From assembly GCA_964425215.1 (NCBI GenBank), contig CAYRLW010000042.1, positions 1 to 35,936 on the forward strand: 35,936 nucleotides of DNA, given 5' to 3'. The stretch comes from CAYRLW01 sp964425215. Lineage in GTDB: Bacteria > Spirochaetota > Spirochaetia > Treponematales > Breznakiellaceae. Made by a program: the position numbers and the translations under genes. Numbering within the stretch: the first letter of the stretch is position 1; every line of letters starts with the position of its first letter. Under the pieces are notes generated by a model. That model did not search any database. It had not been told where the DNA came from and saw nothing but the letters and a program-made list of their open reading frames with translations. Shown piece after piece: positions 7,795 to 15,315 of the stretch.

Positions 7795-9006
7795 ATGAAG
7801 AAGAAAATATTGATAGCCGATAAGCTACCTCCAGAGGTGGTATATCAACTGGAAGGATTGGGATGTTCGGTGGTCGTCAAATCCGATTTGGATGAAGGAG
7901 GGCTAATCCAAGCCATGACCCAGGAGGATCCGGCGATCCTGATTGTACGTTCCACCAAGGTATCCAAAAACGTTATAGAAGCGGGGAAAACCTTGTCCCT
8001 TATCGTCCGGGCGGGGGCGGGGTACAACACCATCGACGTGGACGCCGCGTCGGAGCGGAGTATCTACGTTTCCAACTGCCCGGGCAAGAACGCCGTAGCC
8101 GTGGCGGAACTCGCCATGGGACTGTTGATCAGTGCGGACCGGAGGATCCCCGACAACACGGCGGACCTGCGGCGGGGGGTGTGGAACAAGAAGGAATACT
8201 CCAAGGCGGAGGGTCTGTACGGGAAAACCCTGGCGATTATCGGGGTGGGCAACATCGGCTCCGAGGTGATTCACCGGGCCAAGGCTTTCGGGATGAAGAT
8301 TGTGGCGTACAGCCGATCCCTGACGCCGGAGAAGGCTGAAGAAATGGAGATTGGCTACGCTACCTCGCCCCAGGAAGCGGCGGCGAAGGCGGACGCGGTA
8401 AGCGTTCATTTGGCCCTTAACGGGGAGACAAAGGGCCTTTTAGGAAAGGAATTTTTTAACGCCATGAAGAACGGGGCCATCTTTGTCAACACGGCCCGAG
8501 CGGAGGTGGTGGACGAGGAAGCGTTGGCGGAGGCCGTGACCGCGAAAAAGCTGAAGGTGGCCCTGGACGTGTTTTCCTCCGAGCCCGGTTCTACGGGGAC
8601 CTTCGAAAACCCCCTGGTATCTCTTCCGGGAGTATACGGCACCCACCATATCGGCGCCTCTACCGAACAGGCCCAGGCCGCGGTGGCGGACGAAACGGTC
8701 CGGATCGTACGGGAATACCTGGGTACGGGACACGTGCCAAACTGCGTCAACGTGATGGAAAAGACCCCCGCCCGCTACCTGTTATCCGTGCGGCATCGGG
8801 ATCGGGTCGGCGTTTTAGCGGATATCCTGCGGATCATCCGGGATAACGGGATCAACGTCCAACGGATGGAGAATATAATCTTTTCCGGAGCTAACGGCGC
8901 TTGTGCCAATATTCAGATCGAAGACGCGCTTTCCCCGTCTCAGCTAAAGACCTTAGCCGATTCGAGTAAAGATATATTTGAAGCCACCATAACCGAGATC
9001 GAGTGA
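7795..9006 (+). CDS. serA: D-3-phosphoglycerate dehydrogenase
   Basis: Catalyses NAD-dependent oxidation of 3-phosphoglycerate to 3-phosphohydroxypyruvate, the first step of serine synthesis, in the cytosol. The 403-residue protein has the D-2-hydroxyacid dehydrogenase fold: NAD-binding GVGNIGSEV in the middle, catalytic-Arg region VNTARAEVVDEEAL and catalytic-His motif YGTHHIGAST. It ends in a C-terminal ACT-like regulatory domain (LLSVRHRDRVGVLADILRII), which in the family can bind serine. The length is close to the short SerA form. The start at 7795 is chosen from promoter and SD positions; an in-frame ATG at 7771 would add eight residues. serC follows 8 bp downstream, clearly co-transcribed. 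Confidence 0.95.
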   Translation: MKKKILIADKLPPEVVYQLEGLGCSVVVKSDLDEGGLIQAMTQEDPAILIVRSTKVSKNVIEAGKTLSLIVRAGAGYNTIDVDAASERSIYVSNCPGKNAVAVAELAMGLLISADRRIPDNTADLRRGVWNKKEYSKAEGLYGKTLAIIGVGNIGSEVIHRAKAFGMKIVAYSRSLTPEKAEEMEIGYATSPQEAAAKADAVSVHLALNGETKGLLGKEFFNAMKNGAIFVNTARAEVVDEEALAEAVTAKKLKVALDVFSSEPGSTGTFENPLVSLPGVYGTHHIGASTEQAQAAVADETVRIVREYLGTGHVPNCVNVMEKTPARYLLSVRHRDRVGVLADILRIIRDNGINVQRMENIIFSGANGACANIQIEDALSPSQLKTLADSSKDIFEATITEIE

Positions 9007-9014
9007 GGGTACCT

Positions 9015-10100
9015 ATGAACAGAAAACTCAATTTCTACGCGGGACCGGCGACCTTGCCGGTGAAGGTTCTGGAACAACTCCGGGACGAAATGGTCGATTA
9101 CCGGGGCAACGGACTGTCCATGATCGAGACGTCCCACCGGGGGGCGATGTACGAGACTATCCACCAGGAGACGATTTCCCTACTTCGGGATCTCCTGGCC
9201 ATCCCCGAGGATTACGACGTCCTGTTTCTGGGTGGCGGAGCGACCCTACAGTTTGCCATGGTACCCATGAACCTGTTGGGTCCCGGACAATTCTGCGAAT
9301 ACACCCTGAGCGGCGTTTGGGCCAAGAAGGCCTTCGAGGATGCCCAAAAGATCGGCGACGCCCGGGGCATCGCCGACGGTAAGGCCGGCTCGTACACGTC
9401 CCTTCCCGATCCGGCCACGGTAAAGGCCTCCCCAGGGGCCGCGTACCTGCACCTTACCAGCAACGAGACCATCGGCGGCATCCAGTGGAAGGCCTTTCCC
9501 AAAACCGGCGATGTTCCGCTGGTCGCCGACATGTCGAGCGATATTTTGAGCCGGCCCATAGGGGTGAAGGATTTTGGGCTCATCTACGCGGGGGCCCAGA
9601 AAAATATCGGCCCCGCTGGGGTCTCGGTGGTCATCGTTCGTAAGGATCTGCTGGAACGATCTTCCGATAAGCTCCCGGTGTACCTTTCCTACAAGGTCCA
9701 CGCCGAGAACGAATCGCTGTACAATACGCCGCCGGTATTTTCAATCTACGCGATGCACCACGTGCTACAGCTCCTTAAAGAGGGCGGTGGTATCGCCTCG
9801 GTTCAGAAGCGGAACCGCGAAAAGGCAGAGGCTCTCTATAGCGTTATCGATGCTTCCGGCGGTTTCTACCATTGCCCCGTGGACAAGGCCGTGCGCTCCG
9901 AAATGAACGTGGTTTTCCGTCTTCCCTCGGAGGAATTGGAAAAGAAATTCATCGCTGAAAGCGAAGCCCAGGGCATGTTGGGCCTCAAAGGACACCGCAG
10001 TGTAGGCGGATGCCGTGCCTCCATCTACAACGCCATGCCCGTGGAGGGCGTCAAAGCCCTAGCCCAATTTATGAAGGAATTCGAGCGTAAAAACGGCTGA
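9015..10100 (+). CDS. serC: Phosphoserine aminotransferase
   Basis: A PLP-dependent class V aminotransferase converting 3-phosphohydroxypyruvate and glutamate to phosphoserine and 2-oxoglutarate, the second step of serine synthesis. The 361-residue protein begins MNRKLNFYAGPATLPVKVLE, typical of SerC. It has the substrate-binding segment ETSHRG and the PLP-lysine motif GAQKNIGPAGVSVVIV at roughly residues 193-208, and ends with the GHRSVGGCRASIYNAM segment. A GTG at 9003 in the same frame overlaps the serA stop, but the ATG at 9015 with GAGGG upstream and a conserved N-terminus is preferred. No serB is seen in this window. Confidence 0.96.
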   Translation: MNRKLNFYAGPATLPVKVLEQLRDEMVDYRGNGLSMIETSHRGAMYETIHQETISLLRDLLAIPEDYDVLFLGGGATLQFAMVPMNLLGPGQFCEYTLSGVWAKKAFEDAQKIGDARGIADGKAGSYTSLPDPATVKASPGAAYLHLTSNETIGGIQWKAFPKTGDVPLVADMSSDILSRPIGVKDFGLIYAGAQKNIGPAGVSVVIVRKDLLERSSDKLPVYLSYKVHAENESLYNTPPVFSIYAMHHVLQLLKEGGGIASVQKRNREKAEALYSVIDASGGFYHCPVDKAVRSEMNVVFRLPSEELEKKFIAESEAQGMLGLKGHRSVGGCRASIYNAMPVEGVKALAQFMKEFERKNG

Positions 10101-10126
10101 TTGGCCCCGATCGTACCCGTTCCGTA

Positions 10127-10154
10127 GCGGCGCCCCGGGTTTCGAGGGCGCCGC
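10127..10154 (+). terminator. GC-rich hairpin after serC
   Basis: A perfect 9-bp stem, GCGGCGCCC (10127-10135) and GGGCGCCGC (10146-10154), with a 10-base loop, 27 bp after the serC stop. There is no T-run, so it may stabilise the mRNA end or be a weak terminator. Confidence 0.45.
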
Positions 10155-10226
10155 GATTCCACGTACCCATGAGATGACGGAAGGATTACACCGTACTCCG
10201 ATGAACCGTCCTCCTTTTGCTCACTT

Positions 10227-10379
10227 GAGGTTCTTTCAAAAGTCTGTTACTTTTGAAAGAACCTCCGGCAGTATTTTTGCAATTTAAATATAAACATTTA
10301 TAATATAAAGAATAGCAAAAATACTGCATATACATCTAAGGTAGCTCTTTCAAAACTCCCTGAGTTTTGAAAGAGCCTC
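10227..10379 (-). mobile_element. 153-bp palindromic MITE-like element, copy B (inverted)
   Basis: The second full-length copy, in inverted orientation relative to copy A. Its reverse complement begins GAGGCTCTTTCAAAA and ends TTTTGAAAGAACCTC, so the ends are terminal inverted repeats. It is flanked by ACTT on both sides (10223-10226 and 10380-10383). The same three hairpins are present. Here both terminal hairpins are perfect, and three arm positions of the 17-bp hairpin differ from copy A with matching changes on the opposite arm. The right duplication runs into the -35 box of the following tRNA promoter. No coding capacity is seen. Confidence 0.82.
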
Positions 10380-10381
10380 AC

Positions 10382-10410
10382 TTGACTAATATTAAGGAAA
10401 AATATATATT
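10382..10410 (+). promoter_or_regulatory. tRNA-fMet promoter
   Basis: TTGACT (10382-10387), 17-bp spacer, TATATT (10405-10410); expected start about 10417, 8 bases before the tRNA. The first two bases of the -35 box belong to the ACTT duplication left by the adjacent element. Confidence 0.65.
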
Positions 10411-10424
10411 GTTATTACAAACGA

Positions 10425-10497
<73 letters not shown>

Positions 10498-10511
10498 AAA
10501 AATTAAAGAAG

Positions 10512-10539
10512 ACCGTCCCCGAAAGGGGACGGTTTTTTT
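10512..10539 (+). terminator. Rho-independent terminator of tRNA-fMet
   Basis: Perfect 9-bp stem ACCGTCCCC / GGGGACGGT with a GAAA tetraloop followed by seven T. It sits 15 bp after the tRNA end. The remaining stretch to 10675 shows no gene that I can support. Confidence 0.9.
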
Positions 10540-10675
10540 ATAATAGAGAAGTCAAGGGCAGGGCTCGAACCCAAGCTGTGGTGGGAAGCTGTATCCTGTC
10601 CATGATAGAGGGGCGATTTTGCGGACGCCCTGGCGGGTAAGAGTTCCCAGGGAGAAAAAGAGTATCCCCAATCCC

Positions 10676-10704
10676 TTGCCAAGGAGTCCCTCTGGGTCGA
10701 TACT
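10676..10704 (+). promoter_or_regulatory. Promoter of the P1 gene
   Basis: TTGCCA (10676-10681), 17-bp spacer, GATACT (10699-10704). The expected start coincides with the ATG at 10711, so the RNA is either leaderless from that ATG or has a 72-base leader to the ATG at 10783. The GGDEF gene at 18956 has the same GATACT plus 6 bases plus ATG arrangement. Confidence 0.45.
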
Positions 10705-10782
10705 GGTACCATGAATTCCGAACCCGTTTTACCTCTTAATACCGCTACCAATTCTTCCGACAATAGAATGAGGTATCCGGTA

Positions 10783-11727
10783 ATGTCATTTAAGAGCGGT
10801 TTCGCGTTGGTTGATAACGACAGAAAATTGATTCGCGAACATGCTCATCAGGTACGGGAGGCGCTGTTTGCCTGCACCACCGAGGCCCAGGTGGAGTGCT
10901 CGGTGGCTTTTGCCCGGTATCTAAGCTACGCAGGGCTAAACAGCGACAATTACTGGCTGTTTTTACGGTTGATCATGACGAACAACCCCTGGGTTATCGA
11001 CGAACTACTCCACGATCGGGAGCCAAGGCTTCTCTTTTCTACGATTCGCCCGGAAATGGAACTTATTGACGCGGCCTTCGAGGCGATATATTCCCGCCAC
11101 CCCGATGAAATTTATCTTCCTGCCCTGGAAGCCGTGCTCGGCATCATACAAAACGCGTATTTTGACCCCGATGACGGTTATAGAATTCGAAAATTTACCA
11201 TTATGGATATCAATACCCTGGGTAAATTCCTACGCAAGGACGAAGGTCAGGATCATCCGACCAATAGATTACTATTGGATATTTTAGATAGAATGGCCCA
11301 CGTGGGAGAATACTACGGGGAACCGGATAAAAATGTGCTTTCAAAACAGGCCTTTAAAGTCCGGTACGCCTATTTTGATAGAACCAGAGATCTGGTGGAC
11401 GCTATCCCCGAACCCTTGTTGGTTCGATTGAACGATAGAAACGGCGTTCAGCCGGACGACGATTACGCCGAATTGGCGGCTAAACGGAAGCAGAGGCGTC
11501 GGGATAGCCGGGGCCGCTTTATGAAAGAAACCCCCGATACGCCGCCGGTCGAGACTCCGGCTCCCCCAAAGCGGGAGGCCCAAGGATCGGGGGGAACGGA
11601 GGCGGTTCAAAATGAAGCTTCCAAGGGAACCGCCAAGCCCCAGGGCGAAGGGGGTGCTACGGGAACAGCGAAATCCCGGGCCTCCAAGACTCCTTCGGCG
11701 AAAGGATCGTCAAAAAAGAAACCGTAA
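10783..11727 (+). CDS. P1: unrecognised paralogous family protein with long basic tail
   Basis: First of four paralogs in this cluster (others at 13774, 14494 and 15316). The shared core of about 200 residues is mostly helical-looking and has landmarks NPWVIDELL, YLPALEAVLGIIQNAY, DDGYRIRKFTIMDINTLGKF, GQDHPTNRLLLDILDRM and DAIPEPLLVRL. I do not recognise the family; there is no signal peptide or membrane segment. Uniquely in P1, a tail of about 90 residues follows, rich in K, R, P, G, S and T (AAKRKQRRRDSRGRF to KGSSKKKP), probably disordered and able to bind nucleic acid or a membrane. The start at 10783 has GAGG upstream and gives the same N-terminal length as the paralogs; ATG 10711 is an alternative. 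A phosphatase and a kinase follow. Confidence 0.8.
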   Translation: MSFKSGFALVDNDRKLIREHAHQVREALFACTTEAQVECSVAFARYLSYAGLNSDNYWLFLRLIMTNNPWVIDELLHDREPRLLFSTIRPEMELIDAAFEAIYSRHPDEIYLPALEAVLGIIQNAYFDPDDGYRIRKFTIMDINTLGKFLRKDEGQDHPTNRLLLDILDRMAHVGEYYGEPDKNVLSKQAFKVRYAYFDRTRDLVDAIPEPLLVRLNDRNGVQPDDDYAELAAKRKQRRRDSRGRFMKETPDTPPVETPAPPKREAQGSGGTEAVQNEASKGTAKPQGEGGATGTAKSRASKTPSAKGSSKKKP

Positions 11728-11729
11728 AC

Positions 11730-11766
11730 GAGTCCCTTCAAAACCTTCTGAATTTTGGAGAGCTTC
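11730..11766. repeat. Degenerate palindromic hairpin between P1 and phosphatase genes
   Basis: GAGTCCCTTCAAAACCT..GAATTTTGGAGAGCTTC begins 3 bp after the P1 stop and looks like a worn member of the 39-bp hairpin family, with several arm mismatches and no clear duplication. If transcribed it would form an intercistronic stem. Confidence 0.5.
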
Positions 11767-11802
11767 GAATAAACTAGTGGTGGAGCAACGGTAGGAGGAA
11801 CG

Positions 11803-12765
11803 ATGATGCGGAATAAAAAAGTTGAAGCTCCGAGTACAAAAAAATCTGAACCGATACAGAAAAACCTGGAGGGCGTCGCCCTGGTCCAAGAGGTAATTAG
11901 GCTGGTATTAAGCACCCCCGGAAGACTTCCCGACTCCGAAGGGAAGCCCGGCGGTCTAATCCGATTCCCTAAAAACCTCCGTCCTATCATTATTGGGGAT
12001 CTGCACGCTAACAAAGAAAATATGCTAAAGATTTTAGATCACGATAACAACAGGGCGGACCTGGAATCGGGTTCGGCGGCGTGCATTTTTTTAGGGGATG
12101 CTCTCCACGACGATCGAACGGGGCACATGAAGGATATGAAAAGCTCGGTAGAGATATTGGAGGAATTATTCCGAGTATTTCTCCAGTACCCCGGACGAAT
12201 TTACTATATCCGGGGAAATCACGATACCTACGACGAACGGCTTCGGAAAAGCGGAATCCCCCAGGGGGTGGAGTTTAAAAAGGAACTGTTAGCCCAGAAG
12301 GGTCAAGAATACGTGGACGCGGTGTCCGATTTTTTTGAAAGTCTGCCGGTTTTTATCATTGGGGACGGGTATGTGATCACCCACGCGGGGCCTCCCCGGG
12401 GCGGGGTGGTGGAAGAGGAACTTATCAACATAAAAAAATACCCCGAAAAATTTCATCAGCTCCTCTGGAACCGGGTAAACGAATTCCACGGGAACCCCAG
12501 TTTAAAAGAATATGGAGAAACGGAGATCCGTCTCTGTCTTGAACTTTTGGGGCTTCCGGAGTATACCCCTTTTATTGTAGGTCATAACCCGCTCTGGAAC
12601 GATGGAAACCAGCTGGGGGTGTGGATGAACGTTATCGGTATTAAAAATCATCATATCCTCTATTCCGGTTCCGGGAGCAGGGCCCCCTATTTTACCATCG
12701 AAAAGGGCGAATTGATATGCAAATTCGCCGTAGAAAAGCAGGCGGAGGTGTACTACTATGGATGA
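11803..12765 (+). CDS. PPP-family metallophosphatase
   Basis: A calcineurin-like phosphoesterase that probably removes phosphate from protein Ser/Thr or a small phosphoester, using a two-metal centre. All core motifs are present in the 320-residue protein: GDLH (65-68), GDALHDD (98-104), RGNHDTY with GNHD at 138-141, THAGP (His194) and VGHNP (His261). The first 50 residues are a variable, partly basic extension. The ATG at 11803 has a strong TAGGAGGAA upstream. The stop overlaps the start of the kinase gene by 8 bases, so the two are translationally coupled, suggesting an opposing phosphatase/kinase pair acting on common targets, perhaps the neighbouring P family. The substrate is unknown. 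Confidence 0.88.
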   Translation: MMRNKKVEAPSTKKSEPIQKNLEGVALVQEVIRLVLSTPGRLPDSEGKPGGLIRFPKNLRPIIIGDLHANKENMLKILDHDNNRADLESGSAACIFLGDALHDDRTGHMKDMKSSVEILEELFRVFLQYPGRIYYIRGNHDTYDERLRKSGIPQGVEFKKELLAQKGQEYVDAVSDFFESLPVFIIGDGYVITHAGPPRGGVVEEELINIKKYPEKFHQLLWNRVNEFHGNPSLKEYGETEIRLCLELLGLPEYTPFIVGHNPLWNDGNQLGVWMNVIGIKNHHILYSGSGSRAPYFTIEKGELICKFAVEKQAEVYYYG

Positions 12766-13678
12766 ACAGGAAAAGCTAGCGGCCGATGTGGGGGATCCGG
12801 ATATAGTCCGTTACTTCTATTTGGACAAAAAGACTTCCCAGGTGGTGGATTACCTGAACGAACTTCAGCTCAACCTTTCCACTTCCCAGGACGATGTGCC
12901 CTTTAACGCCCAGGTAAAAAGTTACGCCGGAGCCTACGATCAGGATGGGGACCTATGGATCGTAAAACCCGTGGCCAGCGCCGAGGAAATGCAGTACCAC
13001 CGGGCCTGCGAAATAGCCTATCTTTTGGATCACCGGACAGGAACCTTCGCGGCTCCGACCACCGCGGTCCTCATTAAGGGGAAACGGTACCGGGCTACCA
13101 AGGTGGTTCCCAAATCCGTACAGATCAGTTCCTACAACTACCTGGAAGAGCCATTTATCAACCTTCTTAGGGTCGATCTGATTAACCGTTGGATATTCTT
13201 TGACGAGGACCGAAACCCTAATAATTACCTGGTCATTACGAACTCGAAAAACCGGCAGTTTATGGTGGCCATCGATTACGACAAGGCGGATATGCTTTCC
13301 GAAGCCATGAAAATTACGGGTCTGCCGGGAAAATTCGGTTGGCTCAGGACCGAAAAAACCCGGTTTTTAACCCTCCTGCGGCCGGAAAACTTTGAGGGTA
13401 TTTCGATAGAAGAGTTTGAGGACCGGCTCTGCGCCTTCGCTTCGATTTCGCGGGAAGAATTGGTGGATCTAGGGCATAAGGTTTTTACGGGTTTCTGCGA
13501 TGATCCCCCCGCGATGGCCCGCAGGGTGGCCGAAAATATTATCCGCCGGCGGGAATACGTGGATGCCTATTTCCGGAGCATGTTTAAAACCCACGTGGAA
13601 ACCAAGGATGCGTGCCAAGACAGCGAATATTCCGCCTTTGGGCAGAGTTTTTTGGACATGCACAAGAGAAAAATGTGA
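12758..13678 (+). CDS. HipA/PI3K-like kinase
   Basis: A 306-residue protein with the layout of the HipA and PI3/4-kinase-like fold. The probable ATP-binding Lys is in LWIVKP (K70), a helix Glu in HRACEIAYLL (E85), a catalytic loop in NRWIFFDEDRNPNNYLV (D149-N156) and a metal-binding Asp in VAIDYDKAD (D173). These keep the spacing seen in active kinases, so it is probably catalytic. It could phosphorylate protein or lipid; the sequence does not decide. The start ATG lies inside the end of the phosphatase gene and has GGAGGTG just upstream. It carries no HipB partner, which argues against an ordinary HipBA toxin system. The C-terminal 120 residues are helical and unassigned. Confidence 0.72.
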   Translation: MDEQEKLAADVGDPDIVRYFYLDKKTSQVVDYLNELQLNLSTSQDDVPFNAQVKSYAGAYDQDGDLWIVKPVASAEEMQYHRACEIAYLLDHRTGTFAAPTTAVLIKGKRYRATKVVPKSVQISSYNYLEEPFINLLRVDLINRWIFFDEDRNPNNYLVITNSKNRQFMVAIDYDKADMLSEAMKITGLPGKFGWLRTEKTRFLTLLRPENFEGISIEEFEDRLCAFASISREELVDLGHKVFTGFCDDPPAMARRVAENIIRRREYVDAYFRSMFKTHVETKDACQDSEYSAFGQSFLDMHKRKM

Positions 13679-13695
13679 TTTTTTATTTTTTAGGC

Positions 13696-13723
13696 TTGAC
13701 AACTTATATTACAAGAGTAGACT
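13696..13723 (+). promoter_or_regulatory. Promoter for P2-P4 genes
   Basis: TTGACA (13696-13701), 16-bp spacer, TAGACT (13718-13723), just after the kinase stop. It would start RNA near 13730, about 45 bases before the P2 start, giving the P2-P4 block its own transcription. Confidence 0.5.
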
Positions 13724-13773
13724 AATTATGGCAAATGCACTTACGATGAAATCATCGTCGCGTGGAGGTTGTA

Positions 13774-14472
13774 ATGGATAAGCAGACTGAACGGGTTATA
13801 GAAAGGACCTGGTCAAAAGAGACAATAATGCAGGTTGAGCTGGGAATTGTGCAGAATATGCTCGGCTCAAGGACAGAGGAAGCGGTGGAAGGGTCCATCA
13901 GCTTTGCGCGTTTTTTAAGCCTTTCGGGGTTAAACAACGATAATTATCCCGCGTTCCTTAAACTTTTGGAAGTGGAGAACCATTGGGTTATCGATACCAT
14001 GGTCGGCAAAAAGGATCCCTTCCTTTTACTAAGCCCCATCCAACCAAATAGCTATTTGGTTTTTACGGGCTTTAAGCTCCTTACCAACTGGCACCCGGGC
14101 GGCATTTACCCCGTTACGTTGTCCATCGTGCTTGGGATACTCCAGGCCGCCTACGCGTCTCCGAAGGATGGTTTTAAAATTTATTCCGTTTCCATAAACG
14201 ACGTGAATAACCTGGGCAAGCACCTGAACAAGGAACTGGGCCAGGATGATCCGAATAACCGCTGTATCCTTGATATTCTGGATAAGTTGGGCTCCCTGGC
14301 GGGAACCTCCAACGATCCCGATAAGGAACAGATGGCTCGGCAGGCTAATAACATTCGTACCTTCTATTTCGACAAACGCAAGAAAATGGAAGATATTATT
14401 CCGCAGGTTTTGTTGGTCAAGTCCGACTATATCGCCAAAGAAACCGCGCCGCGGATGCTGTACGTCGACTAA
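13774..14472 (+). CDS. P2: unrecognised paralogous family protein
   Basis: A 232-residue cytosolic-looking member of the P family. Landmarks shared with P1, P3 and P4 are DNYPAFLKLLEVENHWVID, DPFLLLSPIQPN, GGIYPVTLSIVLGILQAAY, DGFKIYSVSINDVNNLGKHL, GQDDPNNRCILDILDKL, and ANNIRTFYFDKRKKM before IIPQVLL. The function is not recognised. The conserved Trp-Val-Ile-Asp, the DVNNLGKHL motif and the QDDPxNR motif may mark a binding surface. The start at 13774 is set by GGAGG five bases upstream; a GTG at 13762 is in frame but precedes that SD. P3 follows after 21 bp. Confidence 0.8.
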   Translation: MDKQTERVIERTWSKETIMQVELGIVQNMLGSRTEEAVEGSISFARFLSLSGLNNDNYPAFLKLLEVENHWVIDTMVGKKDPFLLLSPIQPNSYLVFTGFKLLTNWHPGGIYPVTLSIVLGILQAAYASPKDGFKIYSVSINDVNNLGKHLNKELGQDDPNNRCILDILDKLGSLAGTSNDPDKEQMARQANNIRTFYFDKRKKMEDIIPQVLLVKSDYIAKETAPRMLYVD

Positions 14473-14493
14473 ATCGGGTAAAGGGGTATAGAA

Positions 14494-15222
14494 ATGAAAG
14501 AGCTCTTCGAAAAGAAGCAAGACTGGACGGAAGCCGAAATCCAGCAGATCGAATATAGTATGTTGAAGGGTATTTTGGGGTGTCGGAGTGTCGAGGCGGT
14601 GGAAGCAGCGATCACCTATGCCAGCTACCTCAATTTTACCGGGATCACCAATGGGAACTACCCGGTGTTTTTGAACATTTTGACGGTGCGGAACCACGCG
14701 GTGATTGACGCGCTCCTGGGAACCCGGGATCCGTTCCTCTTTATGAGCTCCATTCAGCCTAACTATTTTATCGTTTCCACCTGTTTTGCCATTTTGACCA
14801 AATATCGAAAGGCGGAGATTTATCCCAAGACTCTCGGTATTATCCTTGGGGTGTTCCAGACCACGTACAATTCTCCCCTGGACGGATACAAAATTTATCC
14901 GCCTTCGGTGGCGGATGTAAACGCCCTGGGCAAGCACCTGAACGAGGAAAAGGGTCAGGACGATCTGCTGAACCGGAGTATCCTGGACATCCTTGATAAA
15001 TTGGCTTCCCTGGAGGGGCAGAACGTGGACGAGGACATGGAAGACCTGGCGGTCCATTCCCACAATATTCGGAATAACTTCTTTGATTCCAAGAAACGGC
15101 TCGTGGATGTAATCCCCGAGGTTCAGCTCCGTCTGGAACCGAATTTGGACAAGGATGTGCTTCCCCGGGATCGCAAACCCCTGGCCGAAGTAGAAGCCGC
15201 CGCACAACAACCCGCGCAATAA
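14494..15222 (+). CDS. P3: unrecognised paralogous family protein
   Basis: A 242-residue P-family member, closest in feel to P2: it shares RSVEAVEAAITYASYL, DPFLFMSSIQPNYF, EIYPKTLGIILGVFQTTY, VADVNALGKHLNEEKGQDD and ILDILDKLASLEG. It lacks the Trp of the WVID motif (HAVID instead) and ends in a short Ala/Gln tail. No signal peptide, membrane segment or known catalytic motif is visible. AAAGGGG precedes the ATG. A strong stem-loop lies between it and P4. Adjacent paralogs with moderate divergence suggest old tandem duplication, with retention of each copy for a separate role or for a mixed oligomer. Confidence 0.8.
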   Translation: MKELFEKKQDWTEAEIQQIEYSMLKGILGCRSVEAVEAAITYASYLNFTGITNGNYPVFLNILTVRNHAVIDALLGTRDPFLFMSSIQPNYFIVSTCFAILTKYRKAEIYPKTLGIILGVFQTTYNSPLDGYKIYPPSVADVNALGKHLNEEKGQDDLLNRSILDILDKLASLEGQNVDEDMEDLAVHSHNIRNNFFDSKKRLVDVIPEVQLRLEPNLDKDVLPRDRKPLAEVEAAAQQPAQ

Positions 15223-15247
15223 TTCCACGTTGGATTAGGTTTAATGG

Positions 15248-15287
15248 GGGGATGGTAAGGAAACCGTTTCGGTTTTTTTACATCCCC
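15248..15287 (+). terminator. Long intercistronic stem-loop between P3 and P4
   Basis: GGGGAT (15248-15253) to CATCCCC (ending 15287) encloses GTAAGGAAACCG / CGGTTTTTTTAC, giving a stem of about 18 bp with one bulge and a TTT loop. The run of seven T lies in the 3' arm, so a shorter AAACCG/CGGTTT hairpin followed by T could terminate transcription. It may therefore act as an attenuator or as an RNA-processing or stabilising element that sets P3 to P4 ratios. Confidence 0.55.
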
Positions 15288-15315
15288 GCTTTTGTAAATA
15301 AATCGGGAGGAAATA

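Noticed and set aside
6781..10379. Composite transposon formed by the two inverted 153-bp elements
   Set aside because: No transposase lies between them, each copy has its own different target duplication, and the cargo is ordinary chromosomal genes.
10553..10600. Minus-strand sequence resembling a tRNA T-arm (GGGTTCGAGCCC)
   Set aside because: No matching acceptor, D or anticodon stems could be folded around it; at most it is a tRNA remnant.
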